Assembly: GCF_004123845.1 (NCBI RefSeq)
Contig: NZ_NBDP01000019.1
Location: 496,001 to 560,000, forward strand
Direction of reading: 5' to 3'
DNA: 64,000 bases
DNA from: Allobosea sp. Tri-44
GTDB taxonomy: Bacteria; Pseudomonadota; Alphaproteobacteria; Rhizobiales; Beijerinckiaceae
Shown: positions 53,590-63,430 of the stretch, piece after piece
Layout: each line of letters begins with the position of its first letter
Numbering within the stretch: the first letter of the stretch is position 1
Made by a program: the position numbers and the translations under genes
Notes under the pieces: generated by a model
What the model saw: only the letters and a program-made list of their open reading frames with translations
Told to the model about the DNA's origin: nothing
Database searches by the model: none

Positions 53590-54488
53590 GCCGCCTGGTC
53601 GGCGAAGGAGTTAGCATCGGCGATCGCCTGAAAATGCTCCAGGTATTCTGGGCGGTGCTGCAGGAGATAGCGCACAACGCGTGGGTTACCGAGAAGCTTG
53701 CCGAGATAGCCCTTCACGACGGTCAGCTGGAGATGCTCCTTGCCATAGGTCTCCTGGATCTCAACCATCGATTCCCGCAGCCTGGCGAGCTCCTTCTCCA
53801 TTTTTGCCATCGCCTCCGGTGTGACGCCGCGCACCTTTTTCGATTTCTTCTCGCCAGCGAGCTCATTCGTTGGCGTTCCCGCGAGAAGTGCGGTCGCATA
53901 GACCGCCGTGTAGTTATTTGCAGCAATCATCAGTTCGGTCGCCTCGATCTGGCGCAGCGGCTTCATTCGCTTAAGGATCTCAAACACGGCCATCGGGCAC
54001 ACCGTGTCCTTCAACATCGACACAACCTCATGGCAGACGCCATCAAGTAAGGTCGCCTTTCGTTTCACGCTGTTGACGTGCATCCCTAGCGCGCACGCGA
54101 TTTTCTCCTTTGATACCCCGCGGGCGATCGCCTTCAGGATCATGGCATGTTCTTGGACGGCCGAGAGTCGACTGATCCGCTTGTTAAAGGTGAAGCTCTC
54201 GTCGTCGGTCGATACGAGGCATTCTATCTCGGTCTTGCCAAGGTCCTTCAGGATCTCAATGCGGACGTGGCCGTCGAGAAGAAGGAAGCTGGCCGGATTG
54301 CCGTCGATCCTTGCTATCACTGGCGGCTCGACCAGGCCGATCTCAACCACTGAGGTTCGGATCTGCTGATACTTATGACTTGCTTTGACCGACGCCCGAG
54401 GCGGCCGAACGGGCAAGAGCGATGTGATCGGCACGGTGATGCACTCTGGCTCGAAGGCGATCCGTGTCTGGTTGAGTGTCTCGTTCAT
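53586..54488 (-). CDS. ParB/RepB-type partition-like protein (second copy)
   Basis: A 300-residue protein with a ParB/Srx-like N-terminal domain (VPITSLLPVRPPRASVKASH, VIARIDGNPASFLLLDGHVR), an HTH region (ALGMHVNSVKRKATLLDGV) and a RepB C-terminal helical domain with a coiled region (AMAKMEKELARLRESMVEIQ). It overlaps the preceding ParB-like gene by four bases. Paired proteins of this kind follow large serine recombinases in many rhizobial islands. Here there is no ParA, so a role in segregation is doubtful; a role in recombination or regulation is possible. Confidence 0.82.
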   Translation of the reverse strand: MNETLNQTRIAFEPECITVPITSLLPVRPPRASVKASHKYQQIRTSVVEIGLVEPPVIARIDGNPASFLLLDGHVRIEILKDLGKTEIECLVSTDDESFTFNKRISRLSAVQEHAMILKAIARGVSKEKIACALGMHVNSVKRKATLLDGVCHEVVSMLKDTVCPMAVFEILKRMKPLRQIEATELMIAANNYTAVYATALLAGTPTNELAGEKKSKKVRGVTPEAMAKMEKELARLRESMVEIQETYGKEHLQLTVVKGYLGKLLGNPRVVRYLLQHRPEYLEHFQAIADANSFADQAA

Positions 54489-55378
54489 GCCGGGACTCCT
54501 AAGATGCGGCTCTCCAGGTCTTTCGGCATCGAGTCGAGGCGCTCGGCCCGTAGCAGAGTTACGAAATTCTCATCGGCCCGCAGATTCTTGAGCGCTTCGA
54601 CCACGAAAAGCAGGCGGGTTTCCGTGACTTCGGCCTTCTTCACCAGGAGGCGCTGCTTATCGGCTTCTTGCTGAAAAATACGGACGAATGCCTCCGAAGA
54701 TCTGGCCCTGCTAAGTTTCTTTCCAAACGGGTTCGTCGACACGTGTTTGCCGCTTCGCGTCCGCTGCTCGATAAGGCGCCTCATCTTGATCAGCCGCGGG
54801 CCAGAGATTCTCCCCTCGGTATAAGCTTCGGCCAGCATCTGTTGGACGGTTTCGTCATCGGCGCGCGCAATTTCAATCGCGACCGAGATTGGAATTGTCC
54901 CCGCATCGACGGCCTCGATAAGGCGTTGCTCGCCCTTCTCGATAAGCGTGGCCATCAGGCTGACCCACTCTGGCGAGGTGCCAATTTTCTCGGCAATCTG
55001 GCGGTCGTTATAGCCGCGTTTGCGCAAAGTCGTGACGTCTTGAAGCAAGTCGATGGAACGATGCTGCCGGCGGGCGCAGTTCTCGACCAGGCTCATCAGA
55101 AGGCATTCCTCCTGCGTCGCCTCAGTTACAATGGCTGGGATGTCTGTTCGACCTAGCTCCCGAAATGCTTCAATACGGCCTTGGCCGCAGGCGAGGCCGT
55201 AGGAGCGTTGACCGTCTGGGCCACTCATAGTGTTGACGCGGATCGGGCGCTTTAGCCCGACCGTCTTAATGCTCTCGACCACCTCGAGGAACTTGCGTCG
55301 GTTCCGGACGCGGGGGTTCAGGATGATGATCCGGTCGATCGGGATCATCTCCACGCGGGTGTGCTTGGCTTCGGTCAT
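54485..55378 (-). CDS. ParB/RepB-type partition-like protein (first copy)
   Basis: A 297-residue ParB-like protein: PIDRIIILNPRVRNRRKFLE, the CTP-site motif GLACGQGRIEAFRELG, the ENCARRQHRSIDLL stretch, and an HTH (NDRQIAEKIGTSPEWVSLMA). A RepB-type C-terminal domain follows. It overlaps the recombinase stop and the second copy's start by four bases each, so three proteins are made from one message. The strict coupling suggests they act as one unit. Confidence 0.85.
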   Translation of the reverse strand: MTEAKHTRVEMIPIDRIIILNPRVRNRRKFLEVVESIKTVGLKRPIRVNTMSGPDGQRSYGLACGQGRIEAFRELGRTDIPAIVTEATQEECLLMSLVENCARRQHRSIDLLQDVTTLRKRGYNDRQIAEKIGTSPEWVSLMATLIEKGEQRLIEAVDAGTIPISVAIEIARADDETVQQMLAEAYTEGRISGPRLIKMRRLIEQRTRSGKHVSTNPFGKKLSRARSSEAFVRIFQQEADKQRLLVKKAEVTETRLLFVVEALKNLRADENFVTLLRAERLDSMPKDLESRILGVPA

Positions 55379-56946
55379 GCCGCCTCCTCGAATTGAGCTC
55401 GGGCCGCCAGGGAGAACAGGAAGTCCAGAGTCTCGAAGCGATAACCATCCAGTGACAGACCGTTGTTCTCGGCGAGCCGAAGCTTCGGCTCGGTCATGTC
55501 CAGGCGCGGGAGCAGGTAGTAGTCGAGCGGGGAGATGTTGCCGCGATCCATGCGCACGGCGATCGTGATGTCGGGAGCCAGGCCGGCGTCGAGCCGGATG
55601 CGCCAGCGTGGCGAGCCTCCTTGCGTCTCGCCGCAGCGTGCCACGACGACCGAGGCGGTGAACTCGCCGTTGACGTCGATCAGCCCCGAATCGGGATCGA
55701 CGAGAACCTCGCCGCCGGCGACGCGCAAGCCGCCGATCACCATGGAAACGACATCCGGGTGCATCGCCCGCAGGCGCCGGTTGATCTCGATGTAGCGGTA
55801 GTCCCGCCTCGGACTGTAGCCGACGAGGTGATAGGCGCGCAGCAAACTGCCGAAGCGGCTCCGATAGACGCTGCTCGACGGCATGTCCTCTCGCTCGTCG
55901 ATGACGAGGCTGGACAGCGCCCCCTGAGCCTCCAGCAGCGACCGCAGCAGGTCGATGAGCTCGGCGTCGTTCATCCTCCGGCTACGGTCCTCCACTATCC
56001 TGGCCGCGCGCTCGAAAGTGGCGATATCGACGACGGCGGTGAACACGCCGCGGGCGCGGACCCAGTGCTCCTGCGTGTTCACGACCCGGCGCATCTTCAG
56101 CTTGAAGCTGACTCGGTTGAACACGTTGTCGCCAATGTATTTCGGGTTGGTCAGGACCTGATGAACGGTGCCGCGCGTCCAGGGGCGCCCCAGGTCGGTG
56201 ACGATTCCCTCATGGTTTAGGCCGGCCGCGATCTGGGCCTCCTGCACGCCGAGATCGACGAAGAGGCGATAGATGCGCCGGACGACCTCCACCTCCTCGG
56301 GCGGACCGGGGATTAGGATCACGCGATCGGTCTGGAGACTCTTGCGCTCGCCGATCGAGAGCTCGGACTTGGGTTCGCCGTTCTCGTCGATCAGGAGCCG
56401 CCGCAGGCCGTAGCCGGCCATCCCGCCCTGACGATACCCTTTCTCGACTAGGCGGCACTGGCCGGCGAAGACCTTGACCGACAGCTCCCGGCTATATTCC
56501 CCCGCCATAACCCGCTTGACGGTCTTCAGTAGATTGGAACCGATGCTCCCGTCGTTCTCGAACTGCTCGGCGCAGTAATGGACGACAATGTCCGCGCGCG
56601 AGCAGAGGAACTCCAGGTGCGCTCCGTGGTCGGCATTCTGGAAGCGGCCCCAGCGGCTGACGTCGTAAACCAGGATGGTGCCGAAGTCTGCGGCGCCACG
56701 CTCCACGTCGGCGAGCAGGCGCTGAAAGGTGTCGCGACCCTCCAGGTTCAGGCCGCTCTTACCAGCGTCCTCGTAGACCCGGACGATCTCGATGTCGCGG
56801 GCCTCGGCGAAGCGCTTGATCGCGTCAAGCTGGTTCTCGGTCGAGTAGCGCTGGTGGTCGGTCGACATTCTGACGTAGGCAGCCGCCCGCCGTGACCTCT
56901 CCGGGCCGATCCGCGCAATCCGACTCGATCCTTCAGCGCTACTCAC
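55375..56946 (-). CDS. Large serine recombinase
   Basis: From the GTG at 56946 the protein has about 523 residues: a resolvase-type catalytic domain with the nucleophile Ser in AAYVRMSTDHQRYSTENQ and Arg in VYDVSRWGRF, a recombinase domain (GYGLRRLLIDENGEPKSELS, LNHEGIVTDLGRPWTRGTVH, LTNPKYIGDNVFNR), and a long unusual C-terminal part with no clear zinc ribbon. The open frame to 57141 lacks protein-like character and overlaps a divergent gene. It leads a three-gene coupled set with the two ParB-like proteins. Site preference is unknown. Confidence 0.88.
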   Translation of the reverse strand: MSSAEGSSRIARIGPERSRRAAAYVRMSTDHQRYSTENQLDAIKRFAEARDIEIVRVYEDAGKSGLNLEGRDTFQRLLADVERGAADFGTILVYDVSRWGRFQNADHGAHLEFLCSRADIVVHYCAEQFENDGSIGSNLLKTVKRVMAGEYSRELSVKVFAGQCRLVEKGYRQGGMAGYGLRRLLIDENGEPKSELSIGERKSLQTDRVILIPGPPEEVEVVRRIYRLFVDLGVQEAQIAAGLNHEGIVTDLGRPWTRGTVHQVLTNPKYIGDNVFNRVSFKLKMRRVVNTQEHWVRARGVFTAVVDIATFERAARIVEDRSRRMNDAELIDLLRSLLEAQGALSSLVIDEREDMPSSSVYRSRFGSLLRAYHLVGYSPRRDYRYIEINRRLRAMHPDVVSMVIGGLRVAGGEVLVDPDSGLIDVNGEFTASVVVARCGETQGGSPRWRIRLDAGLAPDITIAVRMDRGNISPLDYYLLPRLDMTEPKLRLAENNGLSLDGYRFETLDFLFSLAARAQFEEAA

Positions 56947-57019
56947 ACAAGGCCACTCCACACTCGACGTCTCGTAGGCCGGCGGACGTCGCCGGTCAGT
57001 CAAGCGCGGAGGCGGCGGA

Positions 57020-57421
57020 ATGTCCTTTCCGAATTCGGGCAACTCCTTGCCCAACGGCCGAGGGAAAGCGATCGGCCCTCCCGCTTTTGCCAAACTGGTC
57101 GCAACGGCGTTGAAAGCCGCGCTTCGAGGGCAGTCTTCCAAGATAAAGACGGTGGCGCTCTGGACCGGCGCGAACGATCGAACTGTAAAAAACTGGCTCT
57201 CCGGCGAGCGCGCTCCTAGCGGCGATCATTTTCTCGGACTGGCGGCCAATTGCCCTGCCGTCCTTGCCGCTTTCCTGGCGGCAATCCATCGGAACGACTG
57301 CCTGGTCATGGCCGACATCGAGGAAGCTCGCGCCAAGGTAGCTGCTGCGCTGGTAGCGCTGGAAGCTGTTCGAGCTGTCCAGTTGGGTAACGAAGAGCTG
57401 CAGCAAGGAGGCTTGGAATAA
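57020..57421 (+). CDS. Small HTH-like DNA-binding protein, probable regulator
   Basis: A 133-residue protein with an XRE-like helix-turn-helix pattern: KIKTVALWTGANDRTVKNWL followed by SGERAPSGDHFLGLAANCPA and a C-terminal helix. Related short proteins sit divergently from large serine recombinases in rhizobial islands. It starts 73 bases from the recombinase start, a likely shared promoter region, so it may repress or activate the recombinase operon. It is the last gene before attR. Confidence 0.7.
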   Translation: MSFPNSGNSLPNGRGKAIGPPAFAKLVATALKAALRGQSSKIKTVALWTGANDRTVKNWLSGERAPSGDHFLGLAANCPAVLAAFLAAIHRNDCLVMADIEEARAKVAAALVALEAVRAVQLGNEELQQGGLE

Positions 57422-57595
57422 GGTGCGCTTGGTCCCAAAATCTCAAGGGCGAGCGATCCCCTGCACCACCTCAGTTTGAGCGGTTGCGGCGCGGTCGTGC
57501 CGATCCAGCTCATGAGCGGTTTCATCGCAGTAATGCGATGCTTAGAACCTTGAAATATATAAGATTTTTAGTGACGCTCCGGGCGTGATTCCCAG

Positions 57596-57660
57596 CTTCG
57601 GAGGGCAACGCTCTATCCAGCTGAGCTACGGGCGCTTTCCGTGGAGGCTGGATAGCTGAT
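57596..57660. repeat. Right attachment site (attR) of the genomic island
   Basis: Identical over 65 bases to 37343-37407. Here only the 5' half of tRNA-Arg, from the anticodon loop outward, and its upstream flank are present, so this copy is a truncated tRNA. Beyond 57660 the DNA is chromosomal and represents the original upstream region of the tRNA gene. Confidence 0.93.
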
Positions 57661-57677
57661 TGGCGCCGCTTCGGCAA
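57649..57677 (-). promoter_or_regulatory. Orphaned original tRNA promoter
   Basis: TTGCCG (57677-57672) and TATCCA (57654-57649), 17 bases apart, repeat the promoter of the intact tRNA at the left end. It now drives a tRNA 5' half into the island end, towards the HTH gene on the opposite strand. Confidence 0.5.
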
Positions 57678-57761
57678 TGCGGGAATTACGGGGAGCGCAC
57701 TCCTTTGCGCGGAACCCGCCAAGTGCCGCAGGCGGGCGCGAAGGTGGATGCTCCGGCAAGT

Positions 57762-60700
57762 TTAGACCTGCTCCTCCTTGGGCCGGGTCGATGGCCGCAG
57801 GCGCTCGCGCAGGCCCTGGAAGACGACATAGAGCGCCGGGATCACGAAGATGCCGAGGAAGGACGCGAACAGCATGCCGCCGAAGACGGGCGTGCCGACA
57901 TCGCGCCTGGCGAGTTTCGACGGCCCTTCCGCGATCACGAGCGGCAGCAGGCCGAGGATGAAGGCGAAGGACGTCATCATCACCGGGCGGAAGCGCAGCC
58001 GCGCGCCTTCCGTCGCCGCATGCAGGAGTGGGTGTCCCTTCTCGCGCAGTTCCTTGGCGAACTCGACGATCAGGATGCCGTTCTTCGCCGCGAGGCCGAT
58101 CAGCACGACGATGCCGATCTGGGCATAGAGGTCGAGCGTCAACCCGGCGATGACGATCGCGACGAAGGCACCGAGCACAGCGACCGCCACCGAGAGCAGC
58201 ACGGGCACGGGGATAGTCCAGCTCTCATAGAGCGCGACCAGGAAGAGGTAGGCGAAGAGCAGGGCGAAGGCGAGGATCATCCCCGTCTGTCCCTCGGCCC
58301 GCTTCTCCTGGAAGGACACGTCGGTCCATTCGCCACGATAGCCCGTCGACAGTGTCTTGGCCGCGACCGTTTCCATCGCCTTCAGTGCCTGGCCCGAGGA
58401 GACGCCCGGCGCCGGCGAGCCCTGCAGCGTTACTGCGAGGCGGTTGTTGTAGCGGATCAGCGCTTGCGGGCCGACGACGACCTTGGCCTCGACGAAAGAG
58501 CGCAGTGGAACCATGTCGCCCGAGCGACTGCGGACATTGATGCGGTAGATGTCGTTGACCGAGGCACGATCGGTGCCCTCGGCCTGGACCTGAACCTGCC
58601 AGGTCCGGCCGAACAGATTCATGTCGTTGACGTAGTAGCCGCCGAGCGAGGCCTGCAGGGCCTGGAAGACGTCGCTCAGCGCGACGCCGAGGATCTGGAT
58701 CTTGTCGCGGTCGATGTCGAGATAGATCGAGGGTGCCGAATCCGAGAAGGTCGAGAACACCCGCCGCAATTGCGGGTCCTGGTTGGCGGCGATTGTGAGG
58801 CCGCGCAGCGTTCGGCCGAGCGCCTTGGGATCGGACGACCCCATGTCCATCAGGACGTAGCTGAAGCCGCCGCCACTGCCGAGACCGATGATCGGCGGGG
58901 GCGCGACCGGCACGACGGTGCCGTCGCGCACTGCGCGGAACTTCTGCGCCAACCGGGCGATGACCGCTGAAGCCGAGTCCTCTGCACCCTTGCGCTCGTC
59001 GAACGGCTTCAGCGTCACCACGAAGAAGCCGGCATTGGGCTGGGAATAGTTGTCGAGGAAGTTGAGGCCGATGATCGTGGAATAGTCCGCGATCGCCTTC
59101 TCGCTCTTCAGGATGCCCTCGACCTCGGCGGCGAGCGTCGATGTCCGCCCGATCGAAGCGCCGTCGGGCAATTGGGCGACGACGAAGAAGGCGCCCTGGT
59201 CGTCCTCCGGCAGGAAGCCGGTCGGCGTGATCCGCCCCATCGCATAGATGCCGGCGCCGAAGGCCGCGGTCAAAGCGATGCTTATGAGCGCGACGCGCAC
59301 GAGACGCGCCACGGCCGAGCCATAGCGGTCGCGCGTCCAGTCGATGCCGCGCATGACATAGCCGATCGGCCCGCGCCGCGGCCCGTGATGCGGCTTCAGC
59401 AGGATGGCGCAGAGCGCCGGCGACAGCGTCAGCGCGTTGATGGCGGACAGCACCATCGCGACCGCGACGGTGACCGCGAACTGCCGGAAGAGCTCGCCGG
59501 AAATGCCGGGGATGAAGGCGACCGGCACGAAGACCGAGAGCAGCACCAGCGTGATCGCGATGATCGGCGCGACGATCTCGCCCATGGCGCGCTTGGTCGC
59601 CTCGGCGGGCGTCAGCTCGGGATGCTCCTCCATCACGCGCTCGACATTCTCGATGACGACGATGGCGTCGTCGACGACGATGCCGATGGCGAGGACCACG
59701 GCGAGCAGCGAGACGGTGTTGGCGGAATAGCCGATGGCGTTGAGCACGATGAAGGCGCCGACGAGGCTCACCGGTACGGCGATGGTCGGGATCAGCGTCG
59801 CCCTCAGATTGCCGAGGAACAGATAGACGACGAGCACGACGAGGACGAAGGCCTCGATCAGCGTCTTCTGGACCTCGTGGATGGTGGCGGTGACGAAGGC
59901 GGTCGGGTCATAGGTGACCTTCCATTCGAGGCCTTCCGGGAAGGACTTCTGGAGGTCGCCGATCGTCTTCTTGACGGCGTCGAGGGCGGTGATCGCGTTG
60001 GCGCCGGGCGATTGGTAGACGCCGATCAGCACGGCGGGACCGCCGTTCAGCCTTGTGTCGCGATCAAGATTGGCGGCGCCGAGCTCGAGGCGCGCCACAT
60101 CCGAGAGCCGCAGCACCGAGCCGTCGGCATTGGTGCGCAGCACGATCTTGCCGAACTCCTCCGGCGTGCTCAGGCGGCCCTTGGTCTGGATATTGAGCTG
60201 CAATTGCTGATCGTCGGAGATAGGGCGGGCGCCGATGCGCCCGACGGCCGCCTGCGCGTTCTGGGCCTGGATCGCGGCGATGATGTCGCCGGTGGTCAGG
60301 TTCAGCCCGGTCAGGCTGTCGGTACGGATCCAGGCGCGGATGGCGTAGTCCTGCGCGCCGAACAGCGCGGCGTCGCCGACGCCCGGGGTCGAGCGGATCG
60401 CGTCGAGCAGGTTGATCGTGACGTAGTTCGAGACGAACAGGGTGTCGTAATTGCCCTTCGGCGCATAGACGGCGATGACGCCGAGCAGCGCCGACGACTT
60501 CTTCTTCACGACGATGCCGCTGCGCTGCGCTTCCTGCGGCAGCTTCGACAGGGCAATCTGGACGCGGTTGTTGACGTTGACGCTGTTGATGTCCGGGTTG
60601 GTGCCGAGCTCGAACGAGACCAGCAGCGAATAGCTGCCGTCATTGCCGCTGACGCTCTTCATGTAGAGCATCTTGTCGGTGCCGACGATCTGGGCCTCGA

Positions 60701-60896
60701 TCGGCTGTGCCACCGTCTGCTCGACCACGGCGGCCGAGGCGCCGGGATAGGAGGTCGTCACCGAAACCTGCGGCGGCACGATATCGGGATATTGCGCCAC
60801 CGGGATCGCAAATAGCGACAACAGACCCGCGATCGTGGTGACGAGCGCGATGACGATGGCCAGCCGCGGCCGGTCGACGAAGACGGAGCTCAGCAT
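57762..60896 (-). CDS. RND multidrug efflux permease (HAE1 family, AcrB/MexB-like)
   Basis: A 1044-residue protein of usual length with twelve membrane helices and two large periplasmic loops. The start [20 protein letters not shown], the TM4 proton-relay pair in [20 protein letters not shown], and [13 protein letters not shown] of the second loop are hallmarks of HAE1 exporters. It pumps drugs or other amphiphiles using the proton gradient, with the adaptor encoded four bases upstream and an outer-membrane channel that is not in the window. Confidence 0.95.
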   Translation of the reverse strand: MLSSVFVDRPRLAIVIALVTTIAGLLSLFAIPVAQYPDIVPPQVSVTTSYPGASAAVVEQTVAQPIEAQIVGTDKMLYMKSVSGNDGSYSLLVSFELGTNPDINSVNVNNRVQIALSKLPQEAQRSGIVVKKKSSALLGVIAVYAPKGNYDTLFVSNYVTINLLDAIRSTPGVGDAALFGAQDYAIRAWIRTDSLTGLNLTTGDIIAAIQAQNAQAAVGRIGARPISDDQQLQLNIQTKGRLSTPEEFGKIVLRTNADGSVLRLSDVARLELGAANLDRDTRLNGGPAVLIGVYQSPGANAITALDAVKKTIGDLQKSFPEGLEWKVTYDPTAFVTATIHEVQKTLIEAFVLVVLVVYLFLGNLRATLIPTIAVPVSLVGAFIVLNAIGYSANTVSLLAVVLAIGIVVDDAIVVIENVERVMEEHPELTPAEATKRAMGEIVAPIIAITLVLLSVFVPVAFIPGISGELFRQFAVTVAVAMVLSAINALTLSPALCAILLKPHHGPRRGPIGYVMRGIDWTRDRYGSAVARLVRVALISIALTAAFGAGIYAMGRITPTGFLPEDDQGAFFVVAQLPDGASIGRTSTLAAEVEGILKSEKAIADYSTIIGLNFLDNYSQPNAGFFVVTLKPFDERKGAEDSASAVIARLAQKFRAVRDGTVVPVAPPPIIGLGSGGGFSYVLMDMGSSDPKALGRTLRGLTIAANQDPQLRRVFSTFSDSAPSIYLDIDRDKIQILGVALSDVFQALQASLGGYYVNDMNLFGRTWQVQVQAEGTDRASVNDIYRINVRSRSGDMVPLRSFVEAKVVVGPQALIRYNNRLAVTLQGSPAPGVSSGQALKAMETVAAKTLSTGYRGEWTDVSFQEKRAEGQTGMILAFALLFAYLFLVALYESWTIPVPVLLSVAVAVLGAFVAIVIAGLTLDLYAQIGIVVLIGLAAKNGILIVEFAKELREKGHPLLHAATEGARLRFRPVMMTSFAFILGLLPLVIAEGPSKLARRDVGTPVFGGMLFASFLGIFVIPALYVVFQGLRERLRPSTRPKEEQV

Positions 60897-60900
60897 CGGC

Positions 60901-62061
60901 TCAGCTCCGGCCGGCCGGCGGTGTCACGGGCGAAGCCAGCACAGGCACGCCCGGCCTCAGATTCTGCAGGCCCTGGATGACGATCTGCTCATTGCCTGCG
61001 AGCCCAGACTCGACGACGACATAGGAGCCGGCCTCCGCTCCGATCTTGACCCGCTTGGCCACCGCCTTGCCGTCCTCGACGGCGAAGACATAGGAGCCCT
61101 GCTGGTCGGCGATCAGCGCCGATTGCGGAACCAGCACCTTCTCCTCGCTCTTGTCGGCCTGGACTGCGACACGCACGAGCGTGCCGTCGAGGAGCTGGCC
61201 CGTCGGATTGGGCAGCGTGGCGCGCACCAGCACGGTATCGGTGGCGCGCTCGACCGAGACGTCGACGAAGTCGACGCGGCCCTTCTGGTCATAGGTCGAG
61301 CCATCGGAGAATTTGAGGCTGACGAGCGGGGCCGAGCCATCGGTGGGCAGCCGGTTCGTCTTCAGCGCCAGGAACTCGCGCTGGCTGACCGGGAAGATGA
61401 CATACATCGGATCGTCGCTGACGATCTGCGCCAGTACGCCGCTGTCGGGCCCGACGACATTGCCCTTGGTCAGCTTGGTGCGGCCGATGCGGCCGGCGAT
61501 CGGTGCCTTGATCTCGGTGTAGCCGAGATTGATCTGCGCCGTCTTCAGATTGGCGGCGGCGGTGGTCTCGTCACCCTGCGCGCCCTTTTCCTCGGCGACG
61601 CGCTGGTCGCGGACCGCGACCGAGCCGGCATTGGTGCGCAGCAGGTCCTCGGCGCGCTGGCGCTGCAGGCTGGCGTTCTGCAGGGTGCCCTGAGCCCGCT
61701 CCAGCGCACCCTGCGCCTGCTCGACGGCGGCTTCGAACGGCGCGCGCTCGATGCGGAAAAGCGGCGTGCCTTCTGTGACGGTCGCGCCATCCTTGAACAG
61801 AACGTCATCGAGATAGCCGGTGATGCGGGCGCGGATGTCGACGCGATTGACGGCTTCGATGCGCCCGACGAAATCAGCCGATTGCGTGATGGCGCGCTTT
61901 TCGGCGGTGACGGTGCCGACCGGGACGGCTGCGGGTGCAGGCTGCTGGGCGAGGGAACTTGTTGCTGGTCCGAAGGCGAAAGCGGCCGCAAGCGCCATGA
62001 CGGGGAGATGCAAGGCCGAAGAGATCCGCTTCACGCGCGCCATCCGTGAAAGCTCAGACAT
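60901..62061 (-). CDS. RND efflux periplasmic adaptor (AcrA/MexA-like)
   Basis: A 386-residue membrane-fusion protein with a signal peptide ([19 protein letters not shown] after a basic start; no lipobox cysteine is seen). Conserved segments are [20 protein letters not shown] (lipoyl half), a helical hairpin with [20 protein letters not shown], then [20 protein letters not shown]. It bridges the RND pump to the outer-membrane channel. It is the first gene of the pair; no local repressor gene is present. Confidence 0.93.
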   Translation of the reverse strand: MSELSRMARVKRISSALHLPVMALAAAFAFGPATSSLAQQPAPAAVPVGTVTAEKRAITQSADFVGRIEAVNRVDIRARITGYLDDVLFKDGATVTEGTPLFRIERAPFEAAVEQAQGALERAQGTLQNASLQRQRAEDLLRTNAGSVAVRDQRVAEEKGAQGDETTAAANLKTAQINLGYTEIKAPIAGRIGRTKLTKGNVVGPDSGVLAQIVSDDPMYVIFPVSQREFLALKTNRLPTDGSAPLVSLKFSDGSTYDQKGRVDFVDVSVERATDTVLVRATLPNPTGQLLDGTLVRVAVQADKSEEKVLVPQSALIADQQGSYVFAVEDGKAVAKRVKIGAEAGSYVVVESGLAGNEQIVIQGLQNLRPGVPVLASPVTPPAGRS

Positions 62062-62297
62062 AGGCCACTCCTCTTCGCCGCCAACGCACTGCCGCGGTCG
62101 TCAACTGCAGCGCACACAACCCTATCCCGCGTCGATACTGAGCATTTTCCGCCGGGAACGCTACGGTCCTGTTACAGAATTGCGATGTGCGTCGGTTGTC
62201 TTTCTTGTGGTTGCGTGAATGCGCCCGCGACAATCCACCGAACCTGCCGGCACGGGCGTAACTCAGTTGGGCGGTTGGGTCATGCTCGGTGTTCCCG

Positions 62298-62426
62298 CTA
62301 GAGCAGGATGCGAAAAAGTGGGAACCGGTTTTTCGCTGTGATCCTGCTCTAACTCTTTGATGAGAGACGGATTCAGATTTCAGATGGAAGCGCCTTGCGA
62401 TTCCATCTGAAATCATCCGGCTCTAG
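62298..62426. repeat. Intergenic repeat with two hairpins
   Basis: The first hairpin has AGAGCAGGAT and ATCCTGCTCT arms around a GCGAAAAA/TTTTTCGC inner pairing; the second has GATTTCAGATGGAA and TTCCATCTGAAATC arms. The layout, beginning and ending CTAG-AGC-like, is that of dispersed palindromic elements abundant in rhizobial genomes. The end overlaps the stop codon of the next gene. The bases 62062-62297 before it hold nothing I recognise beyond the likely promoter of the efflux operon. Confidence 0.7.
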
Positions 62427-63430
62427 GCATGGCCATAGGCATCGGCACCATCCTCGCCCGCCGGCTCCTGCCGGTCGAAGGCTTTGAGCCAGTGCGACAG
62501 GCCAGGTGGGGGAGAAGCCGCCCGCAACTGCCGCAATGCGACGCGAACCGTATGGCGGGCGAACTTGTTCGCCGGCTCCCGGAAGTCGGCCGGGTCTGAG
62601 CCTGAGCGGATCGCATCCAGAAGCTTGCGCTTCAGCGCCGCGAGTTCGGGATCGCCATTGGCGGCGAGGAGCGTCTGAAAGCGCTCATGCGCCGCGCCAT
62701 CCCATGGCCTCGATCGGGCCATCGCATCCTTTAGCGGGTGGGCCGGGACGAGATGGGCGACGGGAACCCAGCCTTCCGGAACAGGCTCGGTCGCCGCATG
62801 GGTGCGCCCGCTGCGCAGCAATTGCGGCAGCACATGGGTATGCGGGCCTTCGGGGCTCTTGCCGTCGGCCGGCGGGATCGGCTGGTAGACCTCGCAGCGG
62901 CCGGCGCGCGTGATGAAGACGCGATGCGGTCCGGCCGCGACGATCGCTGCCATCGCCGGATTGTCGGCTTCGAACAAGCTCCGGCCGCCGACCGAGCGCA
63001 AGGTCGCGATCAGCGCGGGATCTTCGGTGCGGATGCAGATATCGACTTGCAGCGTGCCGAGGCCCATGTCGAACAGGATGCTGGCGCGGTCCTTTGCTCG
63101 CAGCGCCGCTTCGTCGGGACCGAGCTCGGTCAGGGCCGTGCGCCGGTTCATCGCGCAGGCCGCTTCCGGCAGGCAGAGCGCGACGCGATGGCTCCAGCCC
63201 TGACCGACCGCGGTCTCGGAGGCGAAGAGCCTGACCTCGGAGAGGTCGTCGAAGCCGATGCCGCCGCGATTCGTGACGGCCAAGAGGTGGCCCGGACCGT
63301 TGTCGAGCACGACCGGCTCTTCGGGATCGCGCATGAACTCGGCGATGGCGCCGAAGGTGCCGAGATTCCACTGCGTTGTCACTGTGGCGAGTTCCGCGCG
63401 GATCAGGCTGGTCACGTCGTCTGCCGTCAT
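62423..63430 (-). CDS. Conserved protein of unknown function next to an iron-type ABC transporter
   Basis: A 335-residue soluble protein starting TADDVTSLIRAELATVTTQW and NLGTFGAIAEFMRDPEEPVV. I believe it belongs to a family labelled DUF6925, but this is from memory. Later it has GPHTHVLPQLLRSGRTHAAT and a basic C-terminal helix. It overlaps the upstream ABC ATPase stop by four bases, so it belongs to that operon and may handle the imported metal compound, for example as a binding or storage protein. Confidence 0.65.
   Translation of the reverse strand: MTADDVTSLIRAELATVTTQWNLGTFGAIAEFMRDPEEPVVLDNGPGHLLAVTNRGGIGFDDLSEVRLFASETAVGQGWSHRVALCLPEAACAMNRRTALTELGPDEAALRAKDRASILFDMGLGTLQVDICIRTEDPALIATLRSVGGRSLFEADNPAMAAIVAAGPHRVFITRAGRCEVYQPIPPADGKSPEGPHTHVLPQLLRSGRTHAATEPVPEGWVPVAHLVPAHPLKDAMARSRPWDGAAHERFQTLLAANGDPELAALKRKLLDAIRSGSDPADFREPANKFARHTVRVALRQLRAASPPPGLSHWLKAFDRQEPAGEDGADAYGHA

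Larger units (their letters stand above)
37343..57660. mobile_element. 20-kb defence-type genomic island integrated in tRNA-Arg(CCG)
   Basis: The island is bounded by 65-bp perfect direct repeats and encodes three recombinases (small serine resolvase, tyrosine integrase, large serine recombinase), two ParB/RepB-like proteins, a type I restriction operon with an extra gene, a broken McrA-like nuclease, an RloC/PrrC-like ATPase and several unknown genes. A third tRNA-like site at 50908-50948 suggests a composite of two elements. No conjugation or phage structural genes are seen, so it is not self-transmissible from what is visible. Confidence 0.9.

Noticed and set aside
57522-57722. Reverse frame containing PVAQLDRALPSEA
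   Set aside because: This is a well-known false translation of tRNA gene sequence; the same string appears at the intact tRNA (37185-37424).
59172-60815. Forward 547-codon frame over the RND permease
   Set aside because: Asp/Gly/Arg-rich antisense frame typical of high-GC transporter genes.
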